64,000 nucleotides of DNA, taken from Leptospira ainlahdjerensis (GTDB taxonomy: Bacteria; Spirochaetota; Leptospiria; Leptospirales; Leptospiraceae). The notes beneath the pieces are model-generated. The model was not told the origin of the DNA. It saw only the letters and a program-made list of their open reading frames with translations, and ran no database searches. Shown piece by piece: positions 13,293 through 24,732 of the stretch. How positions within the stretch are numbered: position 1 is the stretch's first letter; each line of letters starts with the position of its first letter. Made by a program: the position numbers and the translations under genes. The stretch covers positions 62,001-126,000 of the forward strand of contig NZ_JAFFPU010000012.1 in assembly GCF_016919175.1 (NCBI RefSeq), read 5' to 3'.

Positions 13293-13371
13293 ATTCTAAT
13301 TTTGCAAGCGCTAATCCCGATGTAGAAGCTCCTACAAAATATCTTTTCTCGGGGCGAATCTGATTGTACCT

Positions 13372-13394
13372 CGTGAACTTATGATAAGGTCACG
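13372..13394. promoter_or_regulatory. Operator-like inverted repeat (11+1+11, one mismatch)
   Basis: Arms CGTGAACTTAT and ATAAGGTCACG flank a single G and differ at one base. No gene start follows: only a nine-codon frame (ATG at 13417, preceded by GGAGGTG). It may be an operator left from a lost gene. Confidence 0.4.
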
Positions 13395-13684
13395 CAGATT
13401 TCGGAGGTGCGTAAAATGTTAGGATGCGGAATTCGGAAAGAATAGAAAAGTGATCCAGTCGAAAACTTCAGCGAAAAATAACGAAACTAAAACAGAATTA
13501 TTGGTATAGGATAGATTTCTCATACGAATTTTTTTCTAAAGAATTTCGAGACTCCGGTTTTGGAGAATTCAACCCGAGAACTAAAGTTTGTTTTTCCAAA
13601 ACTCCGCAAAAAAGAAAATCAAAACGTTTAGCGTAAGCCTACTTATTATTTGCCAGACCTACGCTTCTCGATCTGAATTCTTCT

Positions 13685-16084
<2,400 letters not shown>

Positions 16085-16093
16085 ATACTTGAC

Positions 16094-16552
16094 TTAGTTT
16101 CCTTTTTGAGATTGGATGACTTCTTTGATCTGATCTTCGGTTTCTCTCGCGTATTCCTTAAAGGCGAACGGATGAGGTTCGTAAAGTGCGATCAGTTTGG
16201 ATTCGTTTCCTTTACTGTCCTTTACCGTTTTTTGAATTAAAAATAGAATGTAGTCTCCTTCCGGCGGAGAGGCTTTCAACCACTTACCCAACAATTCCGG
16301 AAAAATCATAAAACCGATTTCAAACTTAGTAGGTAGTTTTTCACCGCCTTTCCACGGTTTTAGAATTTCGACGGTCGCGGTCACGGACACCGAGGTCTCG
16401 GAGATTTTTTTCTCGCGAACATTCGTAATCCGTGTGAGCGCGATATAATCCGAATTTCTAATCTGATTATCGAGAGTCGGAGGAGTGGGAAGCGGTAGAA
16501 TCGGTAAGGTTAAAAAAAGAAAAGCGATAAAAGCAGATCCTTTGAATTTCAT
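16094..16552 (-). CDS. Small secreted protein of unknown function
   Basis: 152 aa from ATG at 16552, which follows GGAG by seven bases; an ATG at 16618 in the same frame would add 22 residues ahead of the signal peptide and is less likely. The signal peptide is FKGSAFIAFLFLTLPILPLP. The mature part has a beta-sandwich look (DYIALTRITNVREKK, SVTATVEILKPWKG, FEIGFMIFPELLG, GDYILFLIQK), like the small family of secreted proteins that often carry a tissue-inhibitor-like fold, which I cannot confirm. It lies between the chemoreceptor and the protease, all on the same strand. Confidence 0.68.
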   Translation of the reverse strand: MKFKGSAFIAFLFLTLPILPLPTPPTLDNQIRNSDYIALTRITNVREKKISETSVSVTATVEILKPWKGGEKLPTKFEIGFMIFPELLGKWLKASPPEGDYILFLIQKTVKDSKGNESKLIALYEPHPFAFKEYARETEDQIKEVIQSQKGN

Positions 16553-16625
16553 CTTTGTCTCCATCTGTGTCGTGTTACAGTCAAGGGTGCAGTTTAGGTC
16601 TTGGAATCGGATCCGCAAGAATTTT

Positions 16626-18218
16626 TTAATTTTTAAAAAGGGCGGCCTCTTGTCCCAGATCGCCGGAAACTTCTTCGCAGGTTTTTGCGATTTCCGAAGA
16701 TTCTATCGCCAATTTATGAATGAACTGAGTCGCCCCGACGATCGAAACTGAAGAATGTTTTACTTCTTGAATGACGCCGGATTGTTCTCTGATGACCGCT
16801 TCCAGTTCCCCCGAATTTCGAATCACACGATCGAAAATACCGCTCAACTTTTCTCTGACCTTTGTCTGATCTTTTAAGGTTTCAAAAAAAGATTCGGTGA
16901 CTTTCATAATTTCAGTCACGTCTTCGATCACTTTTGAAACTGTTTGGGTTCCTTGTTGAACGATTTCCGTATTCTTATCCATCGCCTCGTTTCCGCTAAG
17001 AATCAGATGATGAATCTCCTTGATCGTTTTTGCAGTTTGATCCGCGAGTTTTGAAATTTCATCCGCGACAACTGCAAAACCTCTTCCTTGTTCCCCGGCG
17101 CGCGCGGCTTCTATGGAAGCGTTGAGGGAAAGAAGATTCACCTTTTCCGCGATATCGTTGATCACTCTGAGCCTCTGAGACATTTCCTGATAACTCGCAG
17201 AAACTTTTCGAATCGAGTCGTCCATCTTCTGCAGAGATTCTTCGCTTTGTCTTGTGTGTTGACCGGCCTTGTCCAAGATGAGTTTGCTATTTACGATTTC
17301 GTTTTCCAAAATCTGAAATTTTTCCTCAAAGGTCCCGTATAAGGAAGCAAATTCCTTGTGGGATTCCGATTGAAGTTCCGCGGCTTTCGACACTTTTTCC
17401 AAGTTTTCCAGAGCGTCGTCCATCGCCGCGTCGATCACTCCGATGTTGGAAATTTGTTCGTCCGAATTGTGAACCACGCTGAGAGCGCTGTCGGCCATAG
17501 AAGCCATATTCTCCCTTAAAAAATCGACCTTGGATTGAACCGATTTTTGAATGACGAGATTTGCAGAATGGAATTCCTCCCTCTTAAAATAGGTTTCCCA
17601 ATATTCCAAATACTCGTTTTTGAGAAGAATTGAATAATAGATAAGAATACCGGCCTCAAAGATTACAAAAATTGCATGTACAAAAACTACCTCTAACCCG
17701 GCTCCGGTGCTGAAAACGACAATCGGTGTTTCGTTCCACTTGAGTCCGAATTCTTGACAATAGTTTAGAATTCCGTGATGAACCGCGATATAGCCGGCCG
17801 CCGGAACCACCGCTCTCCAGTCCTTATAGATGAGAAGAAAGGCGAGGGCACCGAATATATGGAAGTGCATCTCGATTCTTCCGAACTCGGATTGGATGAA
17901 AATTCCGGAATACAACATCAACAATAAAGAATTCAGGATTCGACTAAAAAGAGTCCCTCGAAAAGAAATATAGTTGAAGGTGCCCGCAACCCCAAGAACC
18001 AGGGAGGAATACAAAGCGAACTCCCAAGTTCCATAGCCGATGGAAAACAAAACCGCGGCGGGAATATGAGCCAAAAGCAAAATCCAAATAAAACGGTCCG
18101 CGGCTTTCATCTCCGCGTTGAGTTTCTCCTGAGCGCGTTGTATCGGAGAAACCCCGAATTGAGTCCATCCCTCCGCGAGAGAGGAGTTTTCTACATTTTG
18201 CATTTTAGTTTTCGACAT
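16626..18218 (-). CDS. Methyl-accepting chemotaxis protein with His-rich membrane domain
   Basis: 530 aa. Instead of two helices flanking a periplasmic domain, the N terminus (about 43-200) has about six membrane helices with almost no periplasmic loops. Histidines sit in or beside these helices: His51, His118 and His120 ([12 protein letters not shown]), His147-148 (AVHHGI) and His181. The cytoplasmic part has a coiled coil and the receptor signalling tip, with [20 protein letters not shown] near residue 380. No HAMP domain and no NWETF-type CheR docking tail are visible. Paired membrane histidines suggest a heme or metal site, which is inference. The start lies 13 bases after the SCO1-like gene, so they share a transcript. 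Confidence 0.85.
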   Translation of the reverse strand: MSKTKMQNVENSSLAEGWTQFGVSPIQRAQEKLNAEMKAADRFIWILLLAHIPAAVLFSIGYGTWEFALYSSLVLGVAGTFNYISFRGTLFSRILNSLLLMLYSGIFIQSEFGRIEMHFHIFGALAFLLIYKDWRAVVPAAGYIAVHHGILNYCQEFGLKWNETPIVVFSTGAGLEVVFVHAIFVIFEAGILIYYSILLKNEYLEYWETYFKREEFHSANLVIQKSVQSKVDFLRENMASMADSALSVVHNSDEQISNIGVIDAAMDDALENLEKVSKAAELQSESHKEFASLYGTFEEKFQILENEIVNSKLILDKAGQHTRQSEESLQKMDDSIRKVSASYQEMSQRLRVINDIAEKVNLLSLNASIEAARAGEQGRGFAVVADEISKLADQTAKTIKEIHHLILSGNEAMDKNTEIVQQGTQTVSKVIEDVTEIMKVTESFFETLKDQTKVREKLSGIFDRVIRNSGELEAVIREQSGVIQEVKHSSVSIVGATQFIHKLAIESSEIAKTCEEVSGDLGQEAALFKN

Positions 18219-18231
18219 ACTTTACAAACCT

Positions 18232-18834
18232 CTAATGAATCTTAGCTTCTAAGTTTCGAAACGATTCTTCTGAAATCACGCTCAAGTCAGGATATACGAT
18301 CCGAATTCTTCCGTTGTCATCCGTTATAAAAAGCGGATTCCGATGTAGAATCTCGTCGTCGGTGCCCTTACTTACGGCTACCTGAAATAAACCGGCGATC
18401 CTTTCGGCTTCCTGTCGGTCTTCGGGCAAAAGAAGAATCGGTTGTCTTTTCCAACGAGAAAGATACTTTCTCATCCAGGATTGTTTTTCCCGATCCTCTT
18501 TCGGAGAAAGACTGATCAGTACGAAACCCCAAGACTTAAATTCTTCCTTTGAAAAAAAGGTTTCCAGTTTTGAAAGCCCCGTCCTGCAAACCGACTTACA
18601 TTCTCCGTAAGCAAAGTAAATAAGATATTTCCTGATTTGTAAATCCGAATCGGAGATAAAAAAGCCCTCGGCGTTCCGAATTTTAAATTTTGGGAGTTCT
18701 CGATCGACTTTCAAACCGGAATCCGGATGTTTTAGATCTCCGATCACGAACGGATTGGCCGCGAACACAAAATAGAAACAGACAAGGATGATCGAAACGG
18801 AAATAAATTTGGAAATTATAGAACGATAATTCAA
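18232..18834 (-). CDS. SCO1/SenC-like copper chaperone
   Basis: 200 aa, anchored by one N-terminal helix (about 8-27) with the rest in the periplasm. SCO proteins bind copper and help build the CuA site of cytochrome oxidase or act as thioredoxin-like reductases. The copper ligands are all present: Cys79 and Cys83 in GECKSVC and His164 in LHRNPLFI. The thioredoxin-like order YFAYGECKSVC then VLISLSPKED is as expected. It lies between the TonB gene (53 bases upstream) and the chemoreceptor gene. No oxidase subunit gene is nearby, so its role in this operon may be in metal uptake instead. Confidence 0.82.
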   Translation of the reverse strand: MNYRSIISKFISVSIILVCFYFVFAANPFVIGDLKHPDSGLKVDRELPKFKIRNAEGFFISDSDLQIRKYLIYFAYGECKSVCRTGLSKLETFFSKEEFKSWGFVLISLSPKEDREKQSWMRKYLSRWKRQPILLLPEDRQEAERIAGLFQVAVSKGTDDEILHRNPLFITDDNGRIRIVYPDLSVISEESFRNLEAKIH

Positions 18835-18887
18835 ACTATAATTTTTTGACGAAAAGAAACGGAAAAAGACGGAACAATTTTAGGAAT

Positions 18888-19526
18888 TCAGTCTTCCAGA
18901 TTGAACGAAATCGGAACTCTGTGCGACATTCTCGTGGGTCGGCCTTGAACATAGCCGGGACTCCAACGAGCCATTTTTACGATTTTGATCGCGGCCTCGT
19001 CAAATCCGAATCCGGCTTTCCCAGAAGCGACCTTCGCTCCTTGCAGATTTCCTTGTTCGTCGATCTGAACGATTACGACAACTTGTTTGGAAACGATTCC
19101 CGCAGACTTTGCCTGAGCTGGAAAAAAATCCCTTAGATCAAAGTCGATGATCGGAGTCGGTGTTTTGTCTCCGTTATAGGAGAATAAATATCCGTCCTTA
19201 TCGGTTCCGTTTCCGGAAAGCGCGTTCGGATTGAGATCCTCGTCGATGGGATCGTCAGCATTTTGATTCGAACCTTCCACCCATTCCTGTTTTTCAACCG
19301 GGGCGGGCGAGGACGTACCTCCGATGAGCTCGGGAGGAATTTCTTCCAAGTCGACCTCTACGTCCTGCGCTTCCAAATCCTCCGATGAAATTTCGGATTC
19401 CGGAATGTAGGTCGCGATAAAATAGGCGCCGATCGTGACCGTATGCAAAACAAAAGACGCAATCAGACAAAATTTGAATAGACCAAACTTGAGAATCTTC
19501 TGTTTGATTTCGGGAACGCTTACCAT
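18888..19526 (-). CDS. tonB: TonB family energy transducer
   Basis: TonB links the proton-driven ExbB/ExbD motor in the inner membrane to outer-membrane receptors. The 212 aa have one N-terminal membrane helix (about 13-38), an acidic linker (QDVEVDLEEIPPELI) instead of the Pro/Lys-rich linker of enteric TonB, and a C-terminal TonB domain with VVIVQIDEQGNLQGAKVASG and FDEAAIKIVKMARWSPG. It sits directly after exbD (18 bases), in the standard exbB-exbD-tonB order. Confidence 0.9.
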   Translation of the reverse strand: MVSVPEIKQKILKFGLFKFCLIASFVLHTVTIGAYFIATYIPESEISSEDLEAQDVEVDLEEIPPELIGGTSSPAPVEKQEWVEGSNQNADDPIDEDLNPNALSGNGTDKDGYLFSYNGDKTPTPIIDFDLRDFFPAQAKSAGIVSKQVVVIVQIDEQGNLQGAKVASGKAGFGFDEAAIKIVKMARWSPGYVQGRPTRMSHRVPISFNLED

Positions 19527-19544
19527 TCTTATTACCTATTTCGC

Positions 19545-19949
19545 CTAACGTTTAACCGAAAGAGCGATTTTTGTGACACCCGCTTTGCGAATCACTCCCA
19601 TTGTCTCGGCGATCTTTCCATAAGGCAAAGAAGAATCCGCAGAAAGGGTCAGACGCATATTCGGTCTTATCTTGGAATCTCGTTCCAACTGAGACTTCAA
19701 TCTTTCGATCGTCGTATCGGCTCCTTCCAAAAGAATCTTTCCGTCTTTGGTCAAAGCGACTTGGACGGATTGTGCCACGTTCGGATCCGCGGCGGCAACT
19801 TTCGGAAGATTGATATTGATGGATTCCTTTTTTAAAAAGTTCGCCGTTACCATAAAGATAACTAAAAGTACCAAGATCACGTCCACCATCGGGGTGATAT
19901 TGATATTGCCTATTTCGTCTCCGTCGCCGGATGGAGTAGTTCCTGCCAT
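19545..19949 (-). CDS. exbD: ExbD biopolymer transport protein
   Basis: 134 aa, the normal length. One membrane helix (about 19-40) carries the proton-path Asp in ITPMVDVILVLL, followed by the periplasmic domain with INLPKVAAADP and RLTLSADSSLPYGKIAETM. ExbD couples proton flow to TonB movement together with ExbB. It is 17 bases after exbB. Confidence 0.93.
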   Translation of the reverse strand: MAGTTPSGDGDEIGNINITPMVDVILVLLVIFMVTANFLKKESININLPKVAAADPNVAQSVQVALTKDGKILLEGADTTIERLKSQLERDSKIRPNMRLTLSADSSLPYGKIAETMGVIRKAGVTKIALSVKR

Positions 19950-19966
19950 GTCCGATCTCCTTTAAA

Positions 19967-20581
19967 CTACTTCTTGCGAGACAGGCTTGCTAAAAACTCT
20001 CTGGAAAGAATTTCTAAATTTGCCTGAATGACTTTCAGCTTACGAGTAAAATAGTTATTGGCCATTACGACCGGAATCGCAACGCCCAAACCGGCGGCTG
20101 TCGCCAAGAGCGCGGTGGAGATACTTCTCATCACAAACTCCGCTCCGGTACTTCCTAACGTTCCCAAACCGTAAAAGGCTTTGATCACTCCGAGAACCGT
20201 TCCCAGAAGACCGATAAAGGGAGCGTTGTTTCCCAAGGTATTGAGGATGGAAAGATGGTTTTCCAGTTCGACTCTTTCTCCGATGATTCTTCCTTCCTGA
20301 AGTTCGGAAAGACTCTCATGTCCTCCGTTGAAGTTTTCGACGGAGAATTGAGAAAATTTAGCGTAGATGTTTCCGGGATTTTCAGCTGCGAGGGACTTTA
20401 CCGAATCCAGGTTTCCGTTTCTAATTTCAGAAGTAAGAACGGGTAGGATGGCTTCCGTATTTTTTAGATTCTTACGAAAGATGAGAATTCTTTCCGTTCC
20501 AACTGCGAGGGCGACGATACTGGCAATCAGCATAATAATAAAAATGAAAGTTTCGCCGTATTCAACTAAAAACATGGTCAT
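19967..20581 (-). CDS. exbB: ExbB/TolQ/MotA family proton channel protein
   Basis: 204 aa with three membrane helices at about 10-30, 115-137 and 160-180. The family motif APFIGLLGTVLGVIKAF and ATAAGLGVAIPVVMANNYF are both present. It forms the motor channel with ExbD. A gap of 75 bases separates it from the lipoprotein gene upstream. Confidence 0.93.
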   Translation of the reverse strand: MTMFLVEYGETFIFIIMLIASIVALAVGTERILIFRKNLKNTEAILPVLTSEIRNGNLDSVKSLAAENPGNIYAKFSQFSVENFNGGHESLSELQEGRIIGERVELENHLSILNTLGNNAPFIGLLGTVLGVIKAFYGLGTLGSTGAEFVMRSISTALLATAAGLGVAIPVVMANNYFTRKLKVIQANLEILSREFLASLSRKK

Positions 20582-20656
20582 GATGTAGATCCTCTAATAT
20601 CTTTATTTTTTAAATCTGGCGACGAAGTCACTCAGTTTTCAATCGTTTATAAATCC

Positions 20657-21175
20657 TTATTCGCCCGAAATGCTTACGCAGGTTTTTGTACACGCAAACG
20701 TTCCGGTGGAAAGCCCCGTTATCTGAGACAGACCGCTTTGATTACAGGTTCCCGAAGAATTTCGACTCGTCCAATAAGATCTGTTGCAATCCATAAGACA
20801 AGCCTTCGCACGATCCGTAAATTTTACGAAGGTAGCGGAGTTCACCAGCGAAGTGCAATAATTCTGATACGTCCCGAGCGTCGCACTTCCGCTAAACAAT
20901 GTCACGATCCCGACTTCCGAAAGCGGAGTGGGGAGATCGGGGGCTTGATCCAAACAAGACTTTGCGGCTTGTAAGGAAGCCACACAAGACTGGATCGGAT
21001 CCGTGGGAGGCAACAAAAGATATTGAAGAATCACCCTCTTTTCGTTGTCCCGATTAAAACTGTCGTCGTCGTTCGGTAAGTTGTTACAGTTCAAAACCCA
21101 ATTCAAAACGAAAAGAATTACGATCGAATTTCCGATCCATTCTTTCCAATGCGATAGTAGATTCTTCTTGTTCAT
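20657..21175 (-). CDS. Lipoprotein of unknown function, downstream of the TonB receptor
   Basis: 172 aa from ATG at 21175, which overlaps the stop of the receptor gene by one base (TGATG), so translation is coupled. The signal peptide ends VLNC with lipidated Cys29; Asn before Cys is usual in this genus. The mature protein is rich in Cys pairs (SCVASLQAAKSC, CNRSYW, TCNQSG, CTKTC), six or more Cys in 120 residues, which may form disulfides. No family recognised. It may be a surface partner of the receptor. The same frame stays open further upstream, but that part runs antiparallel in meaning to the receptor gene. Confidence 0.8.
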   Translation of the reverse strand: MNKKNLLSHWKEWIGNSIVILFVLNWVLNCNNLPNDDDSFNRDNEKRVILQYLLLPPTDPIQSCVASLQAAKSCLDQAPDLPTPLSEVGIVTLFSGSATLGTYQNYCTSLVNSATFVKFTDRAKACLMDCNRSYWTSRNSSGTCNQSGLSQITGLSTGTFACTKTCVSISGE

Positions 21176-23706
21176 CAGAACTTCACCTCGATCCCCAGGT
21201 TGAAAAACGGTATCACCATTCCTCCCGGTAAAGTCAGGGTCCCGAACGTCTGGTTCGGTCTCGGATTTGTGGCGGAATAAGGACGCGTAACGTCGAAACT
21301 CTCGCCGGAAACGTTCTGCCTCATGTAGACGTTGATGACTTCGAAGAAGGTATTCACGTAACCCCACTCGTAGTTTAAGAATCTATCAAAACGAATATCC
21401 AATCGATGATAATCCGAAAGACGTTTTGTGTTAGTGTGATCCGCGAGATACGGGTTGTTTGCGGATTGGGGAACCCAAATGACTTGTCCGTTCGCAGGAT
21501 TTGAAAAAGCCCCGCCGTCGTCCCCGATGATCGGAGTGATCGGAGTGGAGGTAAGATAAGACCATCTCGCACCAAACTGCCATTCCTGACTGAATCTCCA
21601 ACCGAAAACGACGTTCATAATATGAGTTCGATCGTAGTCAAACAAAGTCTCTTTCGAGTTGTGATAAGACTGAGCGAGAAGCCTTTGCTCCGGCCCGGTT
21701 GCGACGGGAGCCATCAAACCGTCCGGTTTGTATAAATTCGGATTTCTGAATGTTTGGGACCAGGTGTAAGAGATCCAGCCGAACCAATCTCTGGTTCCGG
21801 GCGCCGCCGTTTTACGAAGTACGAATTCGTAACCGTGGGAACGACCGCTTCCGTTATTGGAATAATTCAGAGGTTTGTTGAGAATGTAGGGCTGGGTGAC
21901 TTTTCCGTACTGATCGGGATTTGTTCCGATGAATTCAGTGATATAAGGATCGGAAACGATCAAGCTGGAGAATTCCTGTTTAAAAACTTCTCCTTTGATC
22001 TGCCAATCGGAAGTGATCTGTTGATCGATTCCTCCCCCGTATTTCACGGCTTTCTGAAATTTTAGATGAGGGTTTCCGCTCTGTTCGGAAAATTGAGTGC
22101 TCAGAGGAAAGTTATAGTGTTCTCCTCCGCCTCCGAAGACCGTAGTTCCCTTGCCGAGTCCCTCAAACTTATAGGAAATCTGCGCTCTTGGACCCAAAGC
22201 CCCATTCTTAATATAAGGAATATAATCGTATCTCGCACCGGGTTCGATGAGCAAACCGCCGAACTTAATTTTCAAAGTTGTATAAGCGTTGTAGTATTTG
22301 CTGCGTACACGATTCGTATCGGGAACCGTTCTAAAATCCGGACTCGCCGTATCGTAAGGGTTCGGGTCCGGATTGTTCGGATCGGATTGTTGAATCGTAG
22401 TTCCTGAGGTTTTGTAATTGAGAAAACGAACCTCGGAACCGAACTCGAGAGAAAGGTGTTTGTTAGGATCCCAATATGCGTCTTGCCGAATCCCGTTATA
22501 GGCTCCGCTTGCTCTTTGTTTTGCCTTGATCGAACCCAATGCTACGTTAAAATCCGTAAACGGATCATAGCTGATCAATGTGATACGGTTGGAGAATTTT
22601 TCGGAGGCTCTCCAGGTATAACGAAACGCCTGAGTTCTATAACCTTGACCTGCGGAAAGATTTCCTCCTGCAAACGCGGCTAACTGATCTTTGGTGGGAT
22701 CGTTCTGAGGTTTCGCGGGAGGATTCAAAGCGAAGTCGTCTTTTGCGGTTAAAGAATAGAATGAAATCTGGTGTTGATCGTTGAAGTTATAGACCATCTT
22801 CACTTGAGAATCCGTATAACGGGGCAAACGAACTCCGTCCGGAAGAAGACTCCCTCCCGAAAGATTGCCTAACGTTTCAAACGTCTTATCGATGTAACCG
22901 ACTTTAACCGCGCCGAGGACGTAACCTTTCCCGCCGGCGAATGTGGTCTGGTAATTGGCGGAAGCGGCCCAGAGAGAAGTCAAAAAATTTCCGGAAGTTT
23001 TCTGAACCTTATCGGGAGACTCGATTTCGATCACCCCGCCAAGCGCGTTGTTAAAATTCGAAGGAAGAACCCCGGTATAAACGTCCATCGACTTGATCAG
23101 GTTTCCGTTAATTGTAGCGGTCAAACCGTCGAAGTGAAACGGATAAAGAATCGGAAGATCGTCATACAAATAAAGGTTCGTATTCGGGTCGGCTCCTCGG
23201 AAAACATAGTTACTCGCGCCCCCGCCGAACGCAGAAACGGGAACGACTCCGGGAATGGTTTCGATTGAACGAAGAGGCTCCCCAAAAGTTCCGGGCATCC
23301 GTTTGATTTCTTCAAAACGAAGTTTGGTCCGGGACATGAGTTGTTTTTCTCTTTCACCCGTAACGTTGATTCCACCTTTACTGCTTACGCCGCTTACGGA
23401 AGCGGGATCGGTGTAAATCAAAACGGTATCCGAAGATTCTCCAACTTCCTGGCGAATCTCCTGCATTCCTGTATCTCTCAGAATCCGAAAGGTATAATTC
23501 CCGGAAGCAGGAACCACTCCTTCAAAATAACCTTCAGCGTCCGTCTGGTAGAATTTTTTAGTTTCCGAAATCCGAACGCTTACGTTCGCTTCTCCGGAAT
23601 TTTTACCGCGAGAATAAATACGAGCACGAAAGGTAACTTCCGCAAAAAGTTCCCCGGCGGGAAAAGCAAGAAGAATGACTAATAAGTTTCGAATGAGTTT
23701 CATCAT
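21175..23706 (-). CDS. TonB-dependent outer-membrane receptor
   Basis: 843 aa. A signal peptide (about 1-22), then a carboxypeptidase-regulatory-like domain (about 24-105: VTFRARIYSRGKN, TDAEGYFEGVVPASGNYTF), then a plug domain (about 118-235: GGASNYVFRGADPNTNLYLYDDLPI, GGVIEIES), then a beta barrel ending in Phe (IPFFNLGIEVKF). It imports a ligand using TonB energy; the carboxypeptidase-like domain is common in receptors for metal-organic complexes and glycans. The barrel is unlike any subfamily I can name, so the ligand is unknown. Confidence 0.93.
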   Translation of the reverse strand: MMKLIRNLLVILLAFPAGELFAEVTFRARIYSRGKNSGEANVSVRISETKKFYQTDAEGYFEGVVPASGNYTFRILRDTGMQEIRQEVGESSDTVLIYTDPASVSGVSSKGGINVTGEREKQLMSRTKLRFEEIKRMPGTFGEPLRSIETIPGVVPVSAFGGGASNYVFRGADPNTNLYLYDDLPILYPFHFDGLTATINGNLIKSMDVYTGVLPSNFNNALGGVIEIESPDKVQKTSGNFLTSLWAASANYQTTFAGGKGYVLGAVKVGYIDKTFETLGNLSGGSLLPDGVRLPRYTDSQVKMVYNFNDQHQISFYSLTAKDDFALNPPAKPQNDPTKDQLAAFAGGNLSAGQGYRTQAFRYTWRASEKFSNRITLISYDPFTDFNVALGSIKAKQRASGAYNGIRQDAYWDPNKHLSLEFGSEVRFLNYKTSGTTIQQSDPNNPDPNPYDTASPDFRTVPDTNRVRSKYYNAYTTLKIKFGGLLIEPGARYDYIPYIKNGALGPRAQISYKFEGLGKGTTVFGGGGEHYNFPLSTQFSEQSGNPHLKFQKAVKYGGGIDQQITSDWQIKGEVFKQEFSSLIVSDPYITEFIGTNPDQYGKVTQPYILNKPLNYSNNGSGRSHGYEFVLRKTAAPGTRDWFGWISYTWSQTFRNPNLYKPDGLMAPVATGPEQRLLAQSYHNSKETLFDYDRTHIMNVVFGWRFSQEWQFGARWSYLTSTPITPIIGDDGGAFSNPANGQVIWVPQSANNPYLADHTNTKRLSDYHRLDIRFDRFLNYEWGYVNTFFEVINVYMRQNVSGESFDVTRPYSATNPRPNQTFGTLTLPGGMVIPFFNLGIEVKF

Positions 23707-23714
23707 CTGCCTTT

Positions 23715-24083
23715 CTATAATTTAGTTTTTACGAAAGTTTCCTGGAAGTTGAGATACCAAGGAATATCGTCCAGAGGTTTATCAACGTAGAGTAAAACAC
23801 AAGCAAAGGGATACGAAACAAAAGGGCATTCCGATCTTGTGATCGCAATCGTACAAAGATCCAGATTCTTCTGTTGAACGTCGTCGAAAACGAGCGGAAA
23901 GGGAGCCGGAATCGGAGTGCCGCATTTATTCGCCAAATAATTCGCAGCCGCATAGATCTGACTCTGCGAATCGTTGGGAGGAACGACCTCGGGCCGAACA
24001 CAGTTTTGCGAAAACAAAACGATCCCCACAATCCAAACAAAGTAGAATGTTTTGAATTTCAGTTTTTTATTATATTCAAACAT
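23715..24083 (-). CDS. Small Cys-containing lipoprotein
   Basis: 122 aa, lipobox FSQNC with lipidated Cys28. The rest has six further Cys (NKCGTP, LDLCTI, SECPF, YPFACVLL), likely in disulfides. No family recognised. It lies 8 bases before the receptor start and 1 base after the upstream lipoprotein stop. Similar Cys pairing to the lipoprotein at 20657 suggests they are related in role, though the sequences do not align. Confidence 0.78.
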   Translation of the reverse strand: MFEYNKKLKFKTFYFVWIVGIVLFSQNCVRPEVVPPNDSQSQIYAAANYLANKCGTPIPAPFPLVFDDVQQKNLDLCTIAITRSECPFVSYPFACVLLYVDKPLDDIPWYLNFQETFVKTKL

Positions 24084-24084
24084 A

Positions 24085-24732
24085 CTAATTCTTTTTACCG
24101 CCGACGGAAATCCCGCCCGATTCCTGAGTTGTATTCGGACCTTTTTTGCCTCCGACCGAGATCCCGCCCGATTCTTGCCCGGAATTCGAAGACGACTTTT
24201 TACTACCCACAGAAATCCCTCCGGAAGAAGGGGAATCCGATTCCGATCCTGCCGAGGAAGGATTTTTCGCGGCTTCCGCGTCTTTCTTTTGCTGTTCGAG
24301 TTTCAGTTTTTCGGCTTCCTCTCGGTTGCCGATGACATTCCCTTTTACTTTCAAAACGGAAACGGTTCCTAAAGGAAACATAACGTGCGTTTCATGCCAA
24401 ACTTTGATGTTTACGATACTTCTTCCGCCGGGAACTTTTTGAACCGCCTGGCTCAACGCATAATCTATGCTGATCGGATTGGTGATTGGAATCATACCGA
24501 ACACAAAAAACGTGGAGGATTCTCCGATGGATTCTTCCAAAACGTCGTAGCCGGAAGTTCGGATGATCGTCGCCGAATCATACATTTCCGGAGAACGAAC
24601 ACGACCTCCGGGAGAAAAAAGGGTCGCTCCCATACAATTTGCAAGAGCGGCAAGAAGAAGAGTGGAAAAGATTCCGTTTCCGAAAAAACGAAAGAGCTTT
24701 TTATTTAGTTCTCTTTTTACCGGATTGATCAT
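24085..24732 (-). CDS. Lipoprotein with SGGISVGGKK repeats
   Basis: 215 aa, lipobox ALANC with Cys33. The body (about 50-133) has the same pattern as the lipoprotein encoded just upstream (FGMIPITNPISID, GGRSIVNIKVWHET, TVSVLKVKGNVIG), so the two are paralogs. A charged Lys/Glu/Ala helix (about 138-157) then leads to a tail with three copies of SGGISVG[S/G]KK at residues 170-179, 188-197 and 205-214, separated by Ser/Asn/Gln-rich spacers. The tail may be an interaction or surface-anchoring tag; the function is unknown. Confidence 0.8.
   Translation of the reverse strand: MINPVKRELNKKLFRFFGNGIFSTLLLAALANCMGATLFSPGGRVRSPEMYDSATIIRTSGYDVLEESIGESSTFFVFGMIPITNPISIDYALSQAVQKVPGGRSIVNIKVWHETHVMFPLGTVSVLKVKGNVIGNREEAEKLKLEQQKKDAEAAKNPSSAGSESDSPSSGGISVGSKKSSSNSGQESGGISVGGKKGPNTTQESGGISVGGKKN

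Larger units (their letters stand above)
12784..13684. other. Long intergenic region with palindromic repeats
   Basis: About 900 bases between two convergent genes. No open frame here has a convincing start or family match; the longest (13026-13325) has a low-complexity, Arg/Lys-rich product. It contains three copies of a short GGAGTTCC-type palindrome (12945-12960, 13187-13201, 13321-13337), a GC-rich hairpin region at 13205-13292 and an 11+1+11 inverted repeat at 13372-13394. The many lesions and lack of genes suggest decayed or repeat-derived sequence. Confidence 0.6.

Noticed and set aside
13026..13325. 99-codon plus-strand frame in the repeat-rich gap
   Set aside because: It runs through the GC-rich hairpin, has an Arg/Lys/Pro-rich product and no ribosome site or family match.
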